DNA of 10,475 bases from an uncultured Pseudomonadota bacterium (GTDB lineage: Bacteria > Myxococcota_A > UBA9042 > CAIXZC01). Positions 1 through 9,000 of this stretch are shown piece by piece. The stretch is from the NCBI GenBank assembly GCA_937884235.1, contig CALGBT010000287.1, positions 1 through 10,475 of the forward strand, read 5' to 3'. Below the pieces are notes generated by a model, which was not told the origin of the DNA, made no database searches, and saw only the letters and a list, made by a program, of their open reading frames with translations. Both the position numbers and the translations under genes were made by a program. How positions within the stretch are numbered: position 1 is the first letter of the stretch; the number at the start of each line of letters is the position of its first letter.

Positions 1-2533
1 AATCTTCAACGGCCTCGGGGTGGACGGCGGCCAGGTCATCGTTGCAGTCCGTCCCCGGGGTCAAGATGCATCCGGCAGGGACACAATCGTGGGCATCGCA
101 AGACCCCGTCACCGTCAAGGAGATGTAGCCATCGTTGTCCGTGTCGCAGTAGTACACTTCGGTGTCGCAGACGTTGTTCTCGTCTACTGCGCCGTCGCAG
201 TTGTCGTCGGTTCCGTTGCAGACTTCGAAGCTGCCGGGGAAAACCTGCGAGTCATCATCTGCACAGTCTCCCAACTGGGTCGTTGAGTACGGTGACATTG
301 CGTTGCAGCGGCATTGCGAGGGTGCGTCGTCGGGAGCGAATCCGTCTCCATCCATATCGGCATAGCGTACGGTGCAGCCTTCTGCATCCAGCTCATCCAA
401 TTTTGAATCGCAGTTGTCGTCCCACAGGGTCCCGCATTTCTCTGGTTGGCCCGGATGAATGGCGGGGTTGACATCGTTGCAGTCATCTCCAACGGTGACG
501 GAGCACCCTTCTGGTGCGCACTGATAGGTGTTGCACTGCCCGGCAGAGACCTTCGAGAAGTGCCCGTCCTGGTCGTTGTCGCAGTAGTAGGACGAAGTGG
601 GGCAGACCCCCCCTTCGTCAATTCCACCCTGGCAGTTGTCATCGATTCCGTTGCAAGTCTCCCCTGCACCCGGATAGACCGACTCCTGGGAATCGTCGCA
701 GTCATCTCCGGCCACTTCCACACAACCCGCAGGGGTGCAGTGGAAGGTATCGCAACTGCCGGTTGGGGGCGAAGAGGGGTGGCCGTCGGAGTCAGAGTCA
801 CAGTAGTACGAGGTCACCGGGCAGACACCCGGGCCATCCACGACGTCGTCACAGTCTTGATCCACGCCGTCACACACTTCGACGGCATCGGGCTGAATCG
901 CCGGGTTGTCGTCGTTGCAGTCACTCCCCGCCTCAAGCTCGCACCCGTCCGGGACGCAACCAAAAGCACTGCAGGTGTCGGTCACCTGCGACGAGACAAA
1001 ACCGTCTTCATCCATATCGCAGAAGTAGTCCACCTGGTCGCAGGTGTCCCCTTCGTCGGCGTCTCCGTTGCAGTTATCGTCGATTCCGTTGCACAGTTCG
1101 AGGGCGGCGGGACTCAGCCAGTCCTTGTCGTCGTCGCAGTCTCCCAGTTCCACCGTGTTGTACAGCCCGGAGGCCTTGCACTGGCATCGAAGCGGTGCGT
1201 CCGGGGCAGCGAAGCCGTCCTGGTCGTTGTCGTAGTAGAAAGGAATGCAGTTGAGTGCTTCCAGCTCGTTGGTGAAGCTGTCGCAATCGTCGTCGTAGTC
1301 AGTGGCGCAATTCTCTGGAGCGCCCGGGTAGATGTTTTCGTCGGCGTCGTTGCAATCGCCACCGGGAGAGAAGCCACACCCCAAAGGAACGCACAGGTAG
1401 GTGTTGCACTGACCCGAGAGCCAGCTACTTCGAACGCCGTCGCCGTCCTCATCGCAGTAGTAGGCGAAGTAGGGGCAGACGCCGTCGTCAATTCCGTTGG
1501 TGCAGTCGTCGTCGATTCCGTTGCAGACTTCGGTGGCACCCGGGTGGATGGCATCGTCCTGGTCGTTGCAGTCCCCCGTCTGGGTCGCCACGTAAGGGGC
1601 AACCGAGAGGCATCTGCACACGGCGGTGTCTTCCCCTTCAAAGTACCCGTCCACATCCGAATCGATACCGAACAAGGTGCAGTTCAACGCGTCGATCTGG
1701 TCCGTCTCGCCGTCACAGTTGTCGTCGATTTCGGTGTTGCAGTCCTCGGTTACTCCGGGATTTACTTCTGAATTGTCGTCGTTGCAATCCTCACCGGCTT
1801 CCACCGAGCAATCCGCCGATACACAGTCGTACCAGTCGCAGCTTCCGGTAGAAAGGGCAGACCGATAACCGTCGAGATCCTCGTCACAGAAGTAGGAGAT
1901 CTCAGGACAGATGTTCCCTTCGTCGATGGAATCGTCGCAGTTGTCATCAATGCCGTTGCAGCTCTCTTGCGCCTCTGGATGAATCTGGTCGTCAGAGTCA
2001 TCGCAATCGCCGTCCAGGGTCGCCACGTATGTTTCCGTTGCCAGGCATCGACAAACTGTATTGTCCTCCCCCTGGTAGTACCCGTCTTCGTCTGAATCGA
2101 TTCCAAAAAGGAGGCAGTTCAGCGCCCCGACCTCGTCGGTTTGCCCATCGCAATCGTCGTCGAAGTCTGTAATGCAGTTCTCGGCCATTCCCGGGTTGAT
2201 CAACGAATTTCCGTCGTCGCAATCCCCTCCGGGCGTCGTCGTACACTCCTCTGGAACGCAGTCACTCCAGTCGCAGGTCCCAGTGGGCACATTGGAGATG
2301 ACTCCGTCGAGGTCTCCGTCGCAGTAGTATGCGTTCTCCGGACAGACATCCCCTTCGTCGACCAAAGTGTCACAGTTGTCATCCGTTCCGTTGCACGTTT
2401 CTGTGGCACCCGGGTGAACTGCGGCATTGTCGTCGTTGCAATCCCCGGAAAAGTCGGCGGTGTACGGGTAAACAGGCTCCAACAGGCATTGGGAGTCCTC
2501 CACACCGAACCCGTCTTCGTCGTAGTCGGCGAA
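1..2533 (-). repeat. Array of 12 MopE-type repeats, mostly alternating subtypes X and Y
   Basis: Repeat boundaries in protein order are 2533-2330 (Y), 2329-2105 (X), 2104-1895 (Y), 1894-1670 (X), 1669-1463 (Y), 1462-1238 (X), 1237-1028 (Y), 1027-809 and 808-590 (X head with Y tail), 589-365 (X), 364-155 (Y) and 154-1 (X head, cut by the edge). X heads start Y[YF]CDxDxDG and continue with CDxxxCVPxxC; full X units are 75 residues and usually end ALNC. Y heads are 68-70 residues, carry a CxC pair (CRC, CQC) and end CNGxDDNCDxxxDEGxxCP. All 12 have an exact DxDxDG loop, the pattern of EF-hand and thrombospondin type 3 Ca2+ loops. Cys spacing suggests disulfides within each unit. Subtype letters are my own labels. 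Confidence 0.85.
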
Positions 2534-2953
2534 GTACCAGGCGCACTCCGGACCCAGGTCTTCGTCCTGGATGTCCTGGATGTCCTGCATGTCCTCAATG
2601 TCCTCGACATCCTCGACATCGACAACGTCCCAGACTTCCACGTCAAGGATATCCTCTAAGTCCGTGAGGTCGAACAAGTCCGCTTCGTCTGGAACAAGAT
2701 CCACTACGTCCAGCAGATCTTCTGGAACTGAATCCCACAGGTCAAAGGTGTCTTCCTTGAATCCATCAGGAAGATCCTTGCTGTAAGAATCTCCAACGCC
2801 ACCGAGGTCCGAGAGGGCGTCGGTGAGCGTTCCGGACTCATCCCCATTGTGGAGATCCGCCTTGACTGAATCCCCGCCCCCGGTGGAGCAGGAAAGAACC
2901 AATACGCTGGTGACCAGGACATAAAACGAGAGGGTCTTTGGCATCCGGTTCAT
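1..2953 (-). CDS. MopE-type repeat lipoprotein, acidic stalk plus 12 metal-binding-motif repeats (3' end beyond the left edge)
   Basis: The frame is open from ATG at 2953 to the left edge without a stop, giving 984 visible residues. Residues 1-22 form a lipoprotein signal peptide (basic MNRMPK, a hydrophobic stretch, then VLSC with Cys22 as lipidation site); Ser after the Cys fits outer-membrane sorting. Residues about 30-138 are an Asp/Glu-rich low-complexity stalk. From about residue 141 there are 12 repeats of 68-75 residues, each with a DxDxDG loop, a GDC[ND]D-type segment and usually a CNGxDDNCD-type segment. This matches the 'putative metal-binding motif' family named after Methylococcus MopE (Pfam Cu-binding_MopE). 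Function in such proteins is generally unknown; the acidic loops suggest Ca2+ rather than copper, which is inference. A second in-frame ATG lies at 2944. The gene follows the giant gene at 83 bp, same strand. Family and export call are firm; physiological role is not known. Confidence 0.9.
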   Translation of the reverse strand, partial: MNRMPKTLSFYVLVTSVLVLSCSTGGGDSVKADLHNGDESGTLTDALSDLGGVGDSYSKDLPDGFKEDTFDLWDSVPEDLLDVVDLVPDEADLFDLTDLEDILDVEVWDVVDVEDVEDIEDMQDIQDIQDEDLGPECAWYFADYDEDGFGVEDSQCLLEPVYPYTADFSGDCNDDNAAVHPGATETCNGTDDNCDTLVDEGDVCPENAYYCDGDLDGVISNVPTGTCDWSDCVPEECTTTPGGDCDDGNSLINPGMAENCITDFDDDCDGQTDEVGALNCLLFGIDSDEDGYYQGEDNTVCRCLATETYVATLDGDCDDSDDQIHPEAQESCNGIDDNCDDSIDEGNICPEISYFCDEDLDGYRSALSTGSCDWYDCVSADCSVEAGEDCNDDNSEVNPGVTEDCNTEIDDNCDGETDQIDALNCTLFGIDSDVDGYFEGEDTAVCRCLSVAPYVATQTGDCNDQDDAIHPGATEVCNGIDDDCTNGIDDGVCPYFAYYCDEDGDGVRSSWLSGQCNTYLCVPLGCGFSPGGDCNDADENIYPGAPENCATDYDDDCDSFTNELEALNCIPFYYDNDQDGFAAPDAPLRCQCKASGLYNTVELGDCDDDKDWLSPAALELCNGIDDNCNGDADEGDTCDQVDYFCDMDEDGFVSSQVTDTCSAFGCVPDGCELEAGSDCNDDNPAIQPDAVEVCDGVDQDCDDVVDGPGVCPVTSYYCDSDSDGHPSSPPTGSCDTFHCTPAGCVEVAGDDCDDSQESVYPGAGETCNGIDDNCQGGIDEGGVCPTSSYYCDNDQDGHFSKVSAGQCNTYQCAPEGCSVTVGDDCNDVNPAIHPGQPEKCGTLWDDNCDSKLDELDAEGCTVRYADMDGDGFAPDDAPSQCRCNAMSPYSTTQLGDCADDDSQVFPGSFEVCNGTDDNCDGAVDENNVCDTEVYYCDTDNDGYISLTVTGSCDAHDCVPAGCILTPGTDCNDDLAAVHPEAVED
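2534..2866 (-). repeat. Acidic low-complexity stalk, with a degenerate three-residue repeat at its end
   Basis: Between the lipidated Cys and the first MopE-type repeat the protein is dominated by Asp, Glu, Leu and Val (for example DLTDLEDILDVEVWDV). The last part, about 2560-2635, is a 9-bp repeat encoding tripeptides such as VED, IED, MQD and IQD. At the DNA level it appears on the plus strand as runs of 'tgtcctgga' variants. Such segments usually act as flexible or rod-like spacers between a lipid anchor and a folded ectodomain; that role is inferred. The repeat is degenerate, so it may or may not vary in length between strains. Confidence 0.75.
2888..2953 (-). other. Lipoprotein signal peptide of the MopE-type protein
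   Basis: Residues 1-22 read as a basic start (Arg3, Lys6), a hydrophobic core (LSFYVLVTSVLVL) and a lipobox-like VLSC ending at Cys22. Leu at position -2 is slightly unusual, but -1 Ser and +1 Cys fit signal peptidase II. The residue after Cys is Ser, not Asp, so under the E. coli Lol rule the protein would go to the outer membrane. The mature part continues with STGGGDS and then the acidic stalk, a common arrangement for surface lipoproteins. Confidence 0.8.
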
Positions 2954-2956
2954 CGT

Positions 2957-2962
2957 CTCCTT
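2957..2962 (-). promoter_or_regulatory. Shine-Dalgarno AAGGAG for the lipoprotein gene
   Basis: On the minus strand AAGGAG is followed by ACG and then ATG at 2953, a spacer of only 3 nt. The next in-frame ATG, at 2944, lies 12 nt away. Neither spacing is ideal, so the site does not decide between the two starts. Both give a working signal peptide (MNRMPKT or MPKT). I chose the upstream ATG because short spacing is tolerated and it retains an extra Arg in the n-region. Confidence 0.65.
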
Positions 2963-2977
2963 ACTGCAAATTCCTCA

Positions 2978-3016
2978 ACGACCCCGCCGGAAAACCGGAG
3001 TTCGGCGGCGGGGCGT
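2978..3016 (-). terminator. Strong intergenic hairpin, possible but atypical terminator or processing site
   Basis: CCCCGCCG (2982-2989) pairs perfectly with CGGCGGGG (3006-3013). The stem extends by ACG (2978-2980) with CGT (3014-3016) around a bulged base at 2981, making 11 pairs with a 16-nt loop. A second small palindrome, CCGG-AAAA-CCGG (2987-2998), overlaps it and could form instead. It begins about 20 bp after the stop codon of the giant gene, where a terminator would be expected. No T-tract follows on the minus strand (TTGAGGAATTTGC), so it is not a canonical intrinsic terminator. It could be an mRNA 3'-stabilising or attenuating hairpin between two co-transcribed genes. Confidence 0.4.
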
Positions 3017-3036
3017 CAATTGCCTATTGAAAAATC

Positions 3037-6000
3037 CTAGTAGCCGTAACTCACACAGGCGTCATAGGCACTCTTGCACGGGCCATCGGAGGCCCAGACC
3101 ATGCACTCGGGGGTGGGAGAAAGCCCACACTGCGCGATGATGCAAAGAAGGGTCGAGAAATAAAGCTGCTGGGCTTGAGCCGGGGCAGCGTTGAGGCAAG
3201 CCTCCTGGCACGTCGTGTCGCTTCCACAACCTTCCTGGCATCGAAGCAGGTCGGCGCAGTCGCCCAGTGCCAGCACGCAGGCGTAATCCTGGCAGAGCTC
3301 GAACTGGCCGGTACATCCACCGCAGTAACCGCCGCAGCCGTCGTGACCGCATTCGATCCCTGTGCAAGATGGCGTGCAGCAGGCGTCGTTGAAGCAGGTG
3401 TCACCGGCTCCACAAGTGCAGTCGGCAGGGCAGGACCCGCAGTCCTCACCGGCTTCGCAGATGCCGTTCCCACAACCGGAGGCAACACCACAGTCACCCG
3501 GGGCGCAGTCGCACGCATCGGCGATACCGCAGTCGCAGTCACAGGTGCCATCGGCCCAGCCACTCTGGGCGCAGGTCCATCCTGTGAAGTCCATGCAGTC
3601 TGCCGGGCAGGTGCACTGGCTCTCGTCCACACCACAGATTCCGTCGCCACAGTTGATGGCGCCGTTGGCAATGGCCGGGTCGAGAACCGTTCCAAAGACA
3701 ATGGAGAACGCGTCGGGGACAGTGTCACCGTCGGTGTCGATGTCGAGGAGGTTCACAATTGCCGTGTCGAGGAGGGTCTGGATGAAGGCCCGGTCCGCCG
3801 CATCGACGACGTTGTCGCCGTTGGCGTCGAAGAGGCTGGAGGTAGAGACGTTGTCGAGGATGTTCTGGACGTCTGTCAGACGCAGAGCACCACCCACGAC
3901 ACCCTCAGCGTAGTTCACCGTTCCAGCCGCGTAGGCAGCGATCACATCAACCTGGGCATTGTAAAGACCGATGATGGTCGGAACACCGCCGAGGCTGACC
4001 TGGATGGGCAACATGTACCCGACTCCGCCGGCAGCTATCTGGACGACTCCGGGGACGCCCGCAATGGCCGTGGCGTTGTCGAAGTGGTACAGGGGGTTGC
4101 AGGCATCGTCGAAGTTGTACCTCGGGATGTCATAGTAGCAAGTCTGTACCGCCGGATCACAACCTGCGTCGGCCGGATCCTTCTCAGCCAGATAGAGTCT
4201 GAGGTCGAACACCTCGCCACCCACCACGAGGTCCTTAGTGTCCGCAAGGATGGTGACGTAGTTGTTCGAAATTTCCGGTGTCAGGATGCTGTTCATGAAG
4301 GCCTCAAGGGCACCAGCGGCGTTGTCGTTGCCGTTCACCTGGACGCAGTCGCCTCCGGCAAACGGTGAGCAGGTGCCGGCCAAACCGTCGATGTTGAGTC
4401 CCTCGGTGTCCCCCAGGGTCGGCGTCAGCACGGTGAGCTCGTTGGCTCGCAGGATGTTTCCGAACTCAACCTGCGGATTGCAACTGGGAACCACACCCTG
4501 GCACACACCACTGTAGCAAGCATCGCCGTTTGTGCCAGCGTCTCCGTCGTCACAGGCCGTGCCGTCAGCCACAAACATGTGTCGGCATCCCCACTCGTCG
4601 TTGCAGTGATCGCTCGTGCACGGATTGCCGTCGTCACACGAGATGCCGGGCGCACAGTATTCGGCGATGGCTAGCGTCCCGACGTTCCCTGAACCAAACT
4701 CGAACACCGCCGACACGGCGTCGGGGACGCTATCACCGTCGGTATCGATGTCGGGAATCAAGAGGCTGTCAATAAGGGTCTCCAGATAGCTTCGAGTGAC
4801 ACCCAGACCGGCGAGGGTCGGGTCGTCAATCATGCCGAGGATGGACCGGATATCCGCCAGTCGAATGGCGAGGCCAATGAGGCCCTCGGAGTAGGTCACC
4901 GGGGAGCCATGGACCACCGTCGCCTCCACAGCCACGTTGTACAGCACAGTCTCGACGTAGCTGCCTCCAACAAAGGCTCTCACCGTGATGTCGTTGCCAA
5001 CACCACCGGCGGTGAGCTGGTTGCCCAGGATTACAGCATTGGGGATGCCCCCAACGGGATTGCAATCCGTGTCGAAGTTGTAGGGTGACACGATGTAATC
5101 GCAGGTCTGCGTGTATACATCGCAGGTAGCGTCGTTGCGGTCCAGGTTCGCCAGCAGGAACGGCATGAGGAACGGAACCCCTTCGGTCTGGAATCGAGAG
5201 AAGTCCAGGAGGAGGTTGTACCATCCATCATTGAGAGCATCTTGCGCCAACGTACCGACCACCGCACTCAACTGAGAGACCTGGTTGTCCACACCACCCG
5301 AGACAGCGCACGAGAGGTTGTTGGACAAGGTGGTATCAAAGGGAGCGCAGGTGTCGTCCATGCCGTCCACATTGAGCGCCATGGTGGCGTCATCCGGCTG
5401 TCCCAGCGCAATCGTGCGAATCCGAAGGACATTGTCCAGTGCATTGAAAGGCTGGCACGAGTCCACGCTGCCCTCGCATTCCCCCAAGATGCAGTGATCG
5501 TTGATGGTATGCGGGAGGCCGTCGTCGCAAAGTCCGGTGCTCAGGTCGCTGTGAACGCATCCGACATCGGTGCTGCAGGTGTCCGAGGTGCAGGCGTTGC
5601 CATCGTCACACTCGGCATCGGTGGTGCAGGGGGAGCTTGTGGCACCCGCCGTGACCTTGCCCGTATGGCCTGTGATGGCCAGAGAAACAGCGTCGGCAAC
5701 CCCATCGCCATCGGTGTCGATGTCGGGAATCATCAAGTTGTCGATGAGACCCTGGACAAAGGCTCTCGAATAGCCCTGAAGCTGGCTGTCGTCCACGAGG
5801 TCGATGAGGGCCTGGATGTCGGCCTTGCGAATCGCCGCGCCGAACACACCGTCCACGGAGTTCACTTTGTCAGAGTAAACAACTGTGGCAGCGACCTGAA
5901 CGTCGTAAACCGTCACGTTCATCGGCGTACCCTGGTAGCTGCTCTGGATGGTCACGCTGTAGCCCGGGCCGCCAGCGGTGAGCTCGCTTCCCGAAATCAT

Positions 6001-9000
6001 GGCGTTGTCCAAAGAGTATAGCGGTGAACAGTTGCCGTCGAAGTTGTAGTAGCCAACCACATACTCGCACTGCTGCGTCGTGATATCGCAGTTGGGATCG
6101 TTGGGAGAAGGCTCACCCTGGTAGATGTACAGCGAGAACTCTGTGTCCTGCTGTTCGAACTGACCAAAGTCAAGCATGACCCCAAGCCAACCGTTGAGAA
6201 TGAAGTCCTCGATGACCGGATTCACGATGGATGCCACCGTGGCGGCCTGGTTGTCCAAACCGTCATTGCAGACTGTAGTCGGCGGATCGTTTACCGAACA
6301 GGTTGCCGGGTCGCCGTCCACGTCCAAAGCTCTGGGGAATCCGTTGATTCCAGAGTCCACGGGGTTCACCTGGGCTTCCGTCATCAACTGAACATCGGTG
6401 TAGTTGACGAAGGGGGTACAATCTTCGTACTGACCCAGGCAGATCCCGCTGGTGCAGGTGTCGTTCACCGTGGCCGCGTCGCCGTCGTCGCAAGGACCGG
6501 TGACAAACACCGTCTGGCAACCGGCGGAATCGGTGCAGGTGCTGACCGTGCAGGGGTTCCCATCGTCACAGTCCGCATCAACGGAGCACAGAGTCGGGAC
6601 ATCGTTGATCGCTGCCGACGAGCCGCTGATGTGAATACCGATGGAGATGGCGTCGTTGATGCCGTCGCCGTCGGTATCGATGTCAGGAGCATCGAAGATA
6701 GTCTCGAAGATGTTCCGAAGCTGCGTATTGGAGTACGGGGTGTAGGAACTCAGATCCCAAAGATCGAGGGCCGCGAGCAGCACGGACCGCTTGATGGCAG
6801 CGCCGGCGACACCAGAGTAAGTGAAGACCCCGTTGACTTCGGTGAACTCGACGGCCAACTGGACATTGTGCAGGGTGAACACCACGGGTTGACCACCCAG
6901 GTAGGTGTCTACTGTCCAGTCGGTATCCGGACCGCCTGCGAAGAGCCAGCTCCCGGAAACCACCGCGTTGTCGAAGCCGTAAATCGCCTGGCACAGGTTG
7001 TCGAAGTTGTACTGCGGGACCACAAAGTCACACGACTGAGTGTGGAAATCACACCCGGCGTTGTTGGGATCCACAGTGGCATAGTAGGCTGGCAGGGAGA
7101 ACGGAACACCGTCCGTCCTCATGTTCTCCAGATCCACCATGAGGGTACCGTCAGTAATCTGCGGCCACACGTACTGCTCGATGAAGCTCTGAGTGAAGAT
7201 CCCGGAAACCAGGGCCGCGTAGTTGTCGATGCCGTAGGTAAGGTCGCAATCTCCGTCCGGGCTGCAAGTCGAGAAGTCGCCATCGACGTTGAGTCCTTCT
7301 CCCAACTGTCCACTGACTCCAATCCATCCGTCGCTTACAATCACGCCGCTGGAGAGGTCGAGAACGGGATCGCATGCGGGGATAACTCCGCTGCAAACAC
7401 CGTCGGTGCATACATCGCCCTCGGTGAGGACGCTGCCGTCATCGCAAACCGTGCCGCTGGCAACGTTGGTGTAGATGCAACCACCGATGTTGGAGCACTC
7501 ATCGATCGTGCAGACGTTGCTGTCGTCACAATCGGCGTCCACGGAGCAATTGTCCCCACAACCCAGGATCGTCGCTGCCAAACCATCGATCTTCAGGCCG
7601 AAGGAGATGGCATCGCCAATCCCGTCGCCGTCGGTATCGTACTCAGCCGGCAACATGTCGATCCAACCGTCGATCATGGCCTTGGTGTAGCCTGCCGGTA
7701 TGTCGACAGGGTCTACCAGGTCGAGAAGGTTCTTGAGACCCTGGCGAGACAGCGCGAATCCGAGGAGTCCGTCCATTGCCTCAAAGTCTCCAGTGACTGC
7801 GCCCCACAACTGCACGTCGTACAGGTCCAACTGAACGTGCACAGAGCCCCACCAGGCGTCCAGGAACATATCGGTACCAGGACCGCCGGCAGTCAGGATG
7901 CCGCCACTCAGGAGGGCATTGTCGAATCCGTAGAGCGGAAGGCACTGACCATCGAAGTGGGCCTCGGCGACGTAGTATGTGCACGTCTGCGTCGTGGTGT
8001 CGCAACCCGCGTTGTTGGGGTCCTTCTTGCCGAAGTAGAAGGGCATGTCGAACATCACCCCTTCTGCCGTGTAATTCTCCAGCCCCAGGAGGATATTCCC
8101 GGTCTGCTGGAAGTACGGGAGGAGGCCGGCTCGAAGCATCGGTTCGACCAAGGCCTGAAGCTCGGAGATCTCGTTCTCGACTCCATCGAAGCAGTCGACG
8201 CCGAGGGTTCCGGGCAGGCAGGTCATCGGATCCAGGTCGAGGTCAAGACCCTCTCCCTGGATGGCCGCATTGCCAACGTAAAGGTCCGACAGGGCCAGAG
8301 CGCTGGAGAGATTCACATTGGTGCAGCAATCGTCTGCAACACCCAGGCACTCGCCTGATACGCACTGGTCGTTGTTGGTGTAAGCGAAGCCGTCATCGCA
8401 AACGGTTCCGTCGGCGACATTGGTGGATTCACAACCGACTCCGATGGCGCAGGTATTCACCGTGCAGACATTGCCGTCGTCGCAAGCAGCATCGTCGACT
8501 TCGTACCAGCAACCGGCCAGAGAATCGCAGGTGTCGGTAGTGCAGGCGAAGCCATCGTCGCAGTCGGCGGCGTTCCCACAGTGGGAAGTGCAATCGCTGA
8601 TGACGGAGTCTCCAGCGCTGACGTCGAACACTGCCAGAACCGTCCCTTCGCCGTTAGCGGCGTTGGAGACGGCAGTCATGAGCAGCTCTCTCATGGAGGC
8701 GGCCGACAAGCCACCCAAGGTAGCGCCGATTTCCTGGAGATAGGCGTCGGGAATCAGGTCCAGAGTGGCTTCAATGGCACTCAGTGGGATTCGAGCCTGG
8801 AAGGTCCCGGCAAAGCCGGTCCAAGCACCCGGGGCTCCAGAGAGCGTGCCGTCGAGGACGACGTCCTCAAGCGGCAGCGCAACGAAGACTCCCAGAATGC
8901 TCACGACCGTCTCTTCCAGGGTCGACTCGGCGTGGAGCGTGTTGCCCGTTACCGTCGCTGACAGGGCGTGCAGCGGACCGCACGTATCGACCTGGAAGTT

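Noticed and set aside
184..801. Minus-strand open frames in a Thr/Arg-rich shifted frame (also at 1114-1656 and 2200-2646)
   Set aside because: These overlap the true frame, which is open without a stop from 2953 to the left edge and carries the MopE-type repeats.
446..1771. Long plus-strand open frame (441 codons)
   Set aside because: It is antisense to the MopE-type repeats. Its Val-rich 'VVVAV' pattern is the reverse complement of GAC-, AAC- and TGC-rich codons, and no family is recognisable.
2991..3019. TTGACG (minus strand, 3014-3019) as a -35 element for the lipoprotein gene
   Set aside because: At 17-nt spacing the -10 position reads GGTTTT, not TATAAT-like, and the hexamer overlaps the hairpin arm.
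3790..3832. Cellulosome dockerin assignment
   Set aside because: Only one loop-helix half is present and there is no cohesin or glycoside hydrolase in the window; kept only as a dockerin-like loop.
3175..4368. Plus-strand open frame (397 codons)
   Set aside because: It lies antisense to module 7 and the Cys-rich tail, whose minus-strand reading has clear repeat structure; this is a GC-rich shadow.
6631..8358. Plus-strand open frame (575 codons), the longest antisense frame
   Set aside because: Its Val/Asp/Gly-rich composition mirrors the minus-strand modules and no domain is seen.
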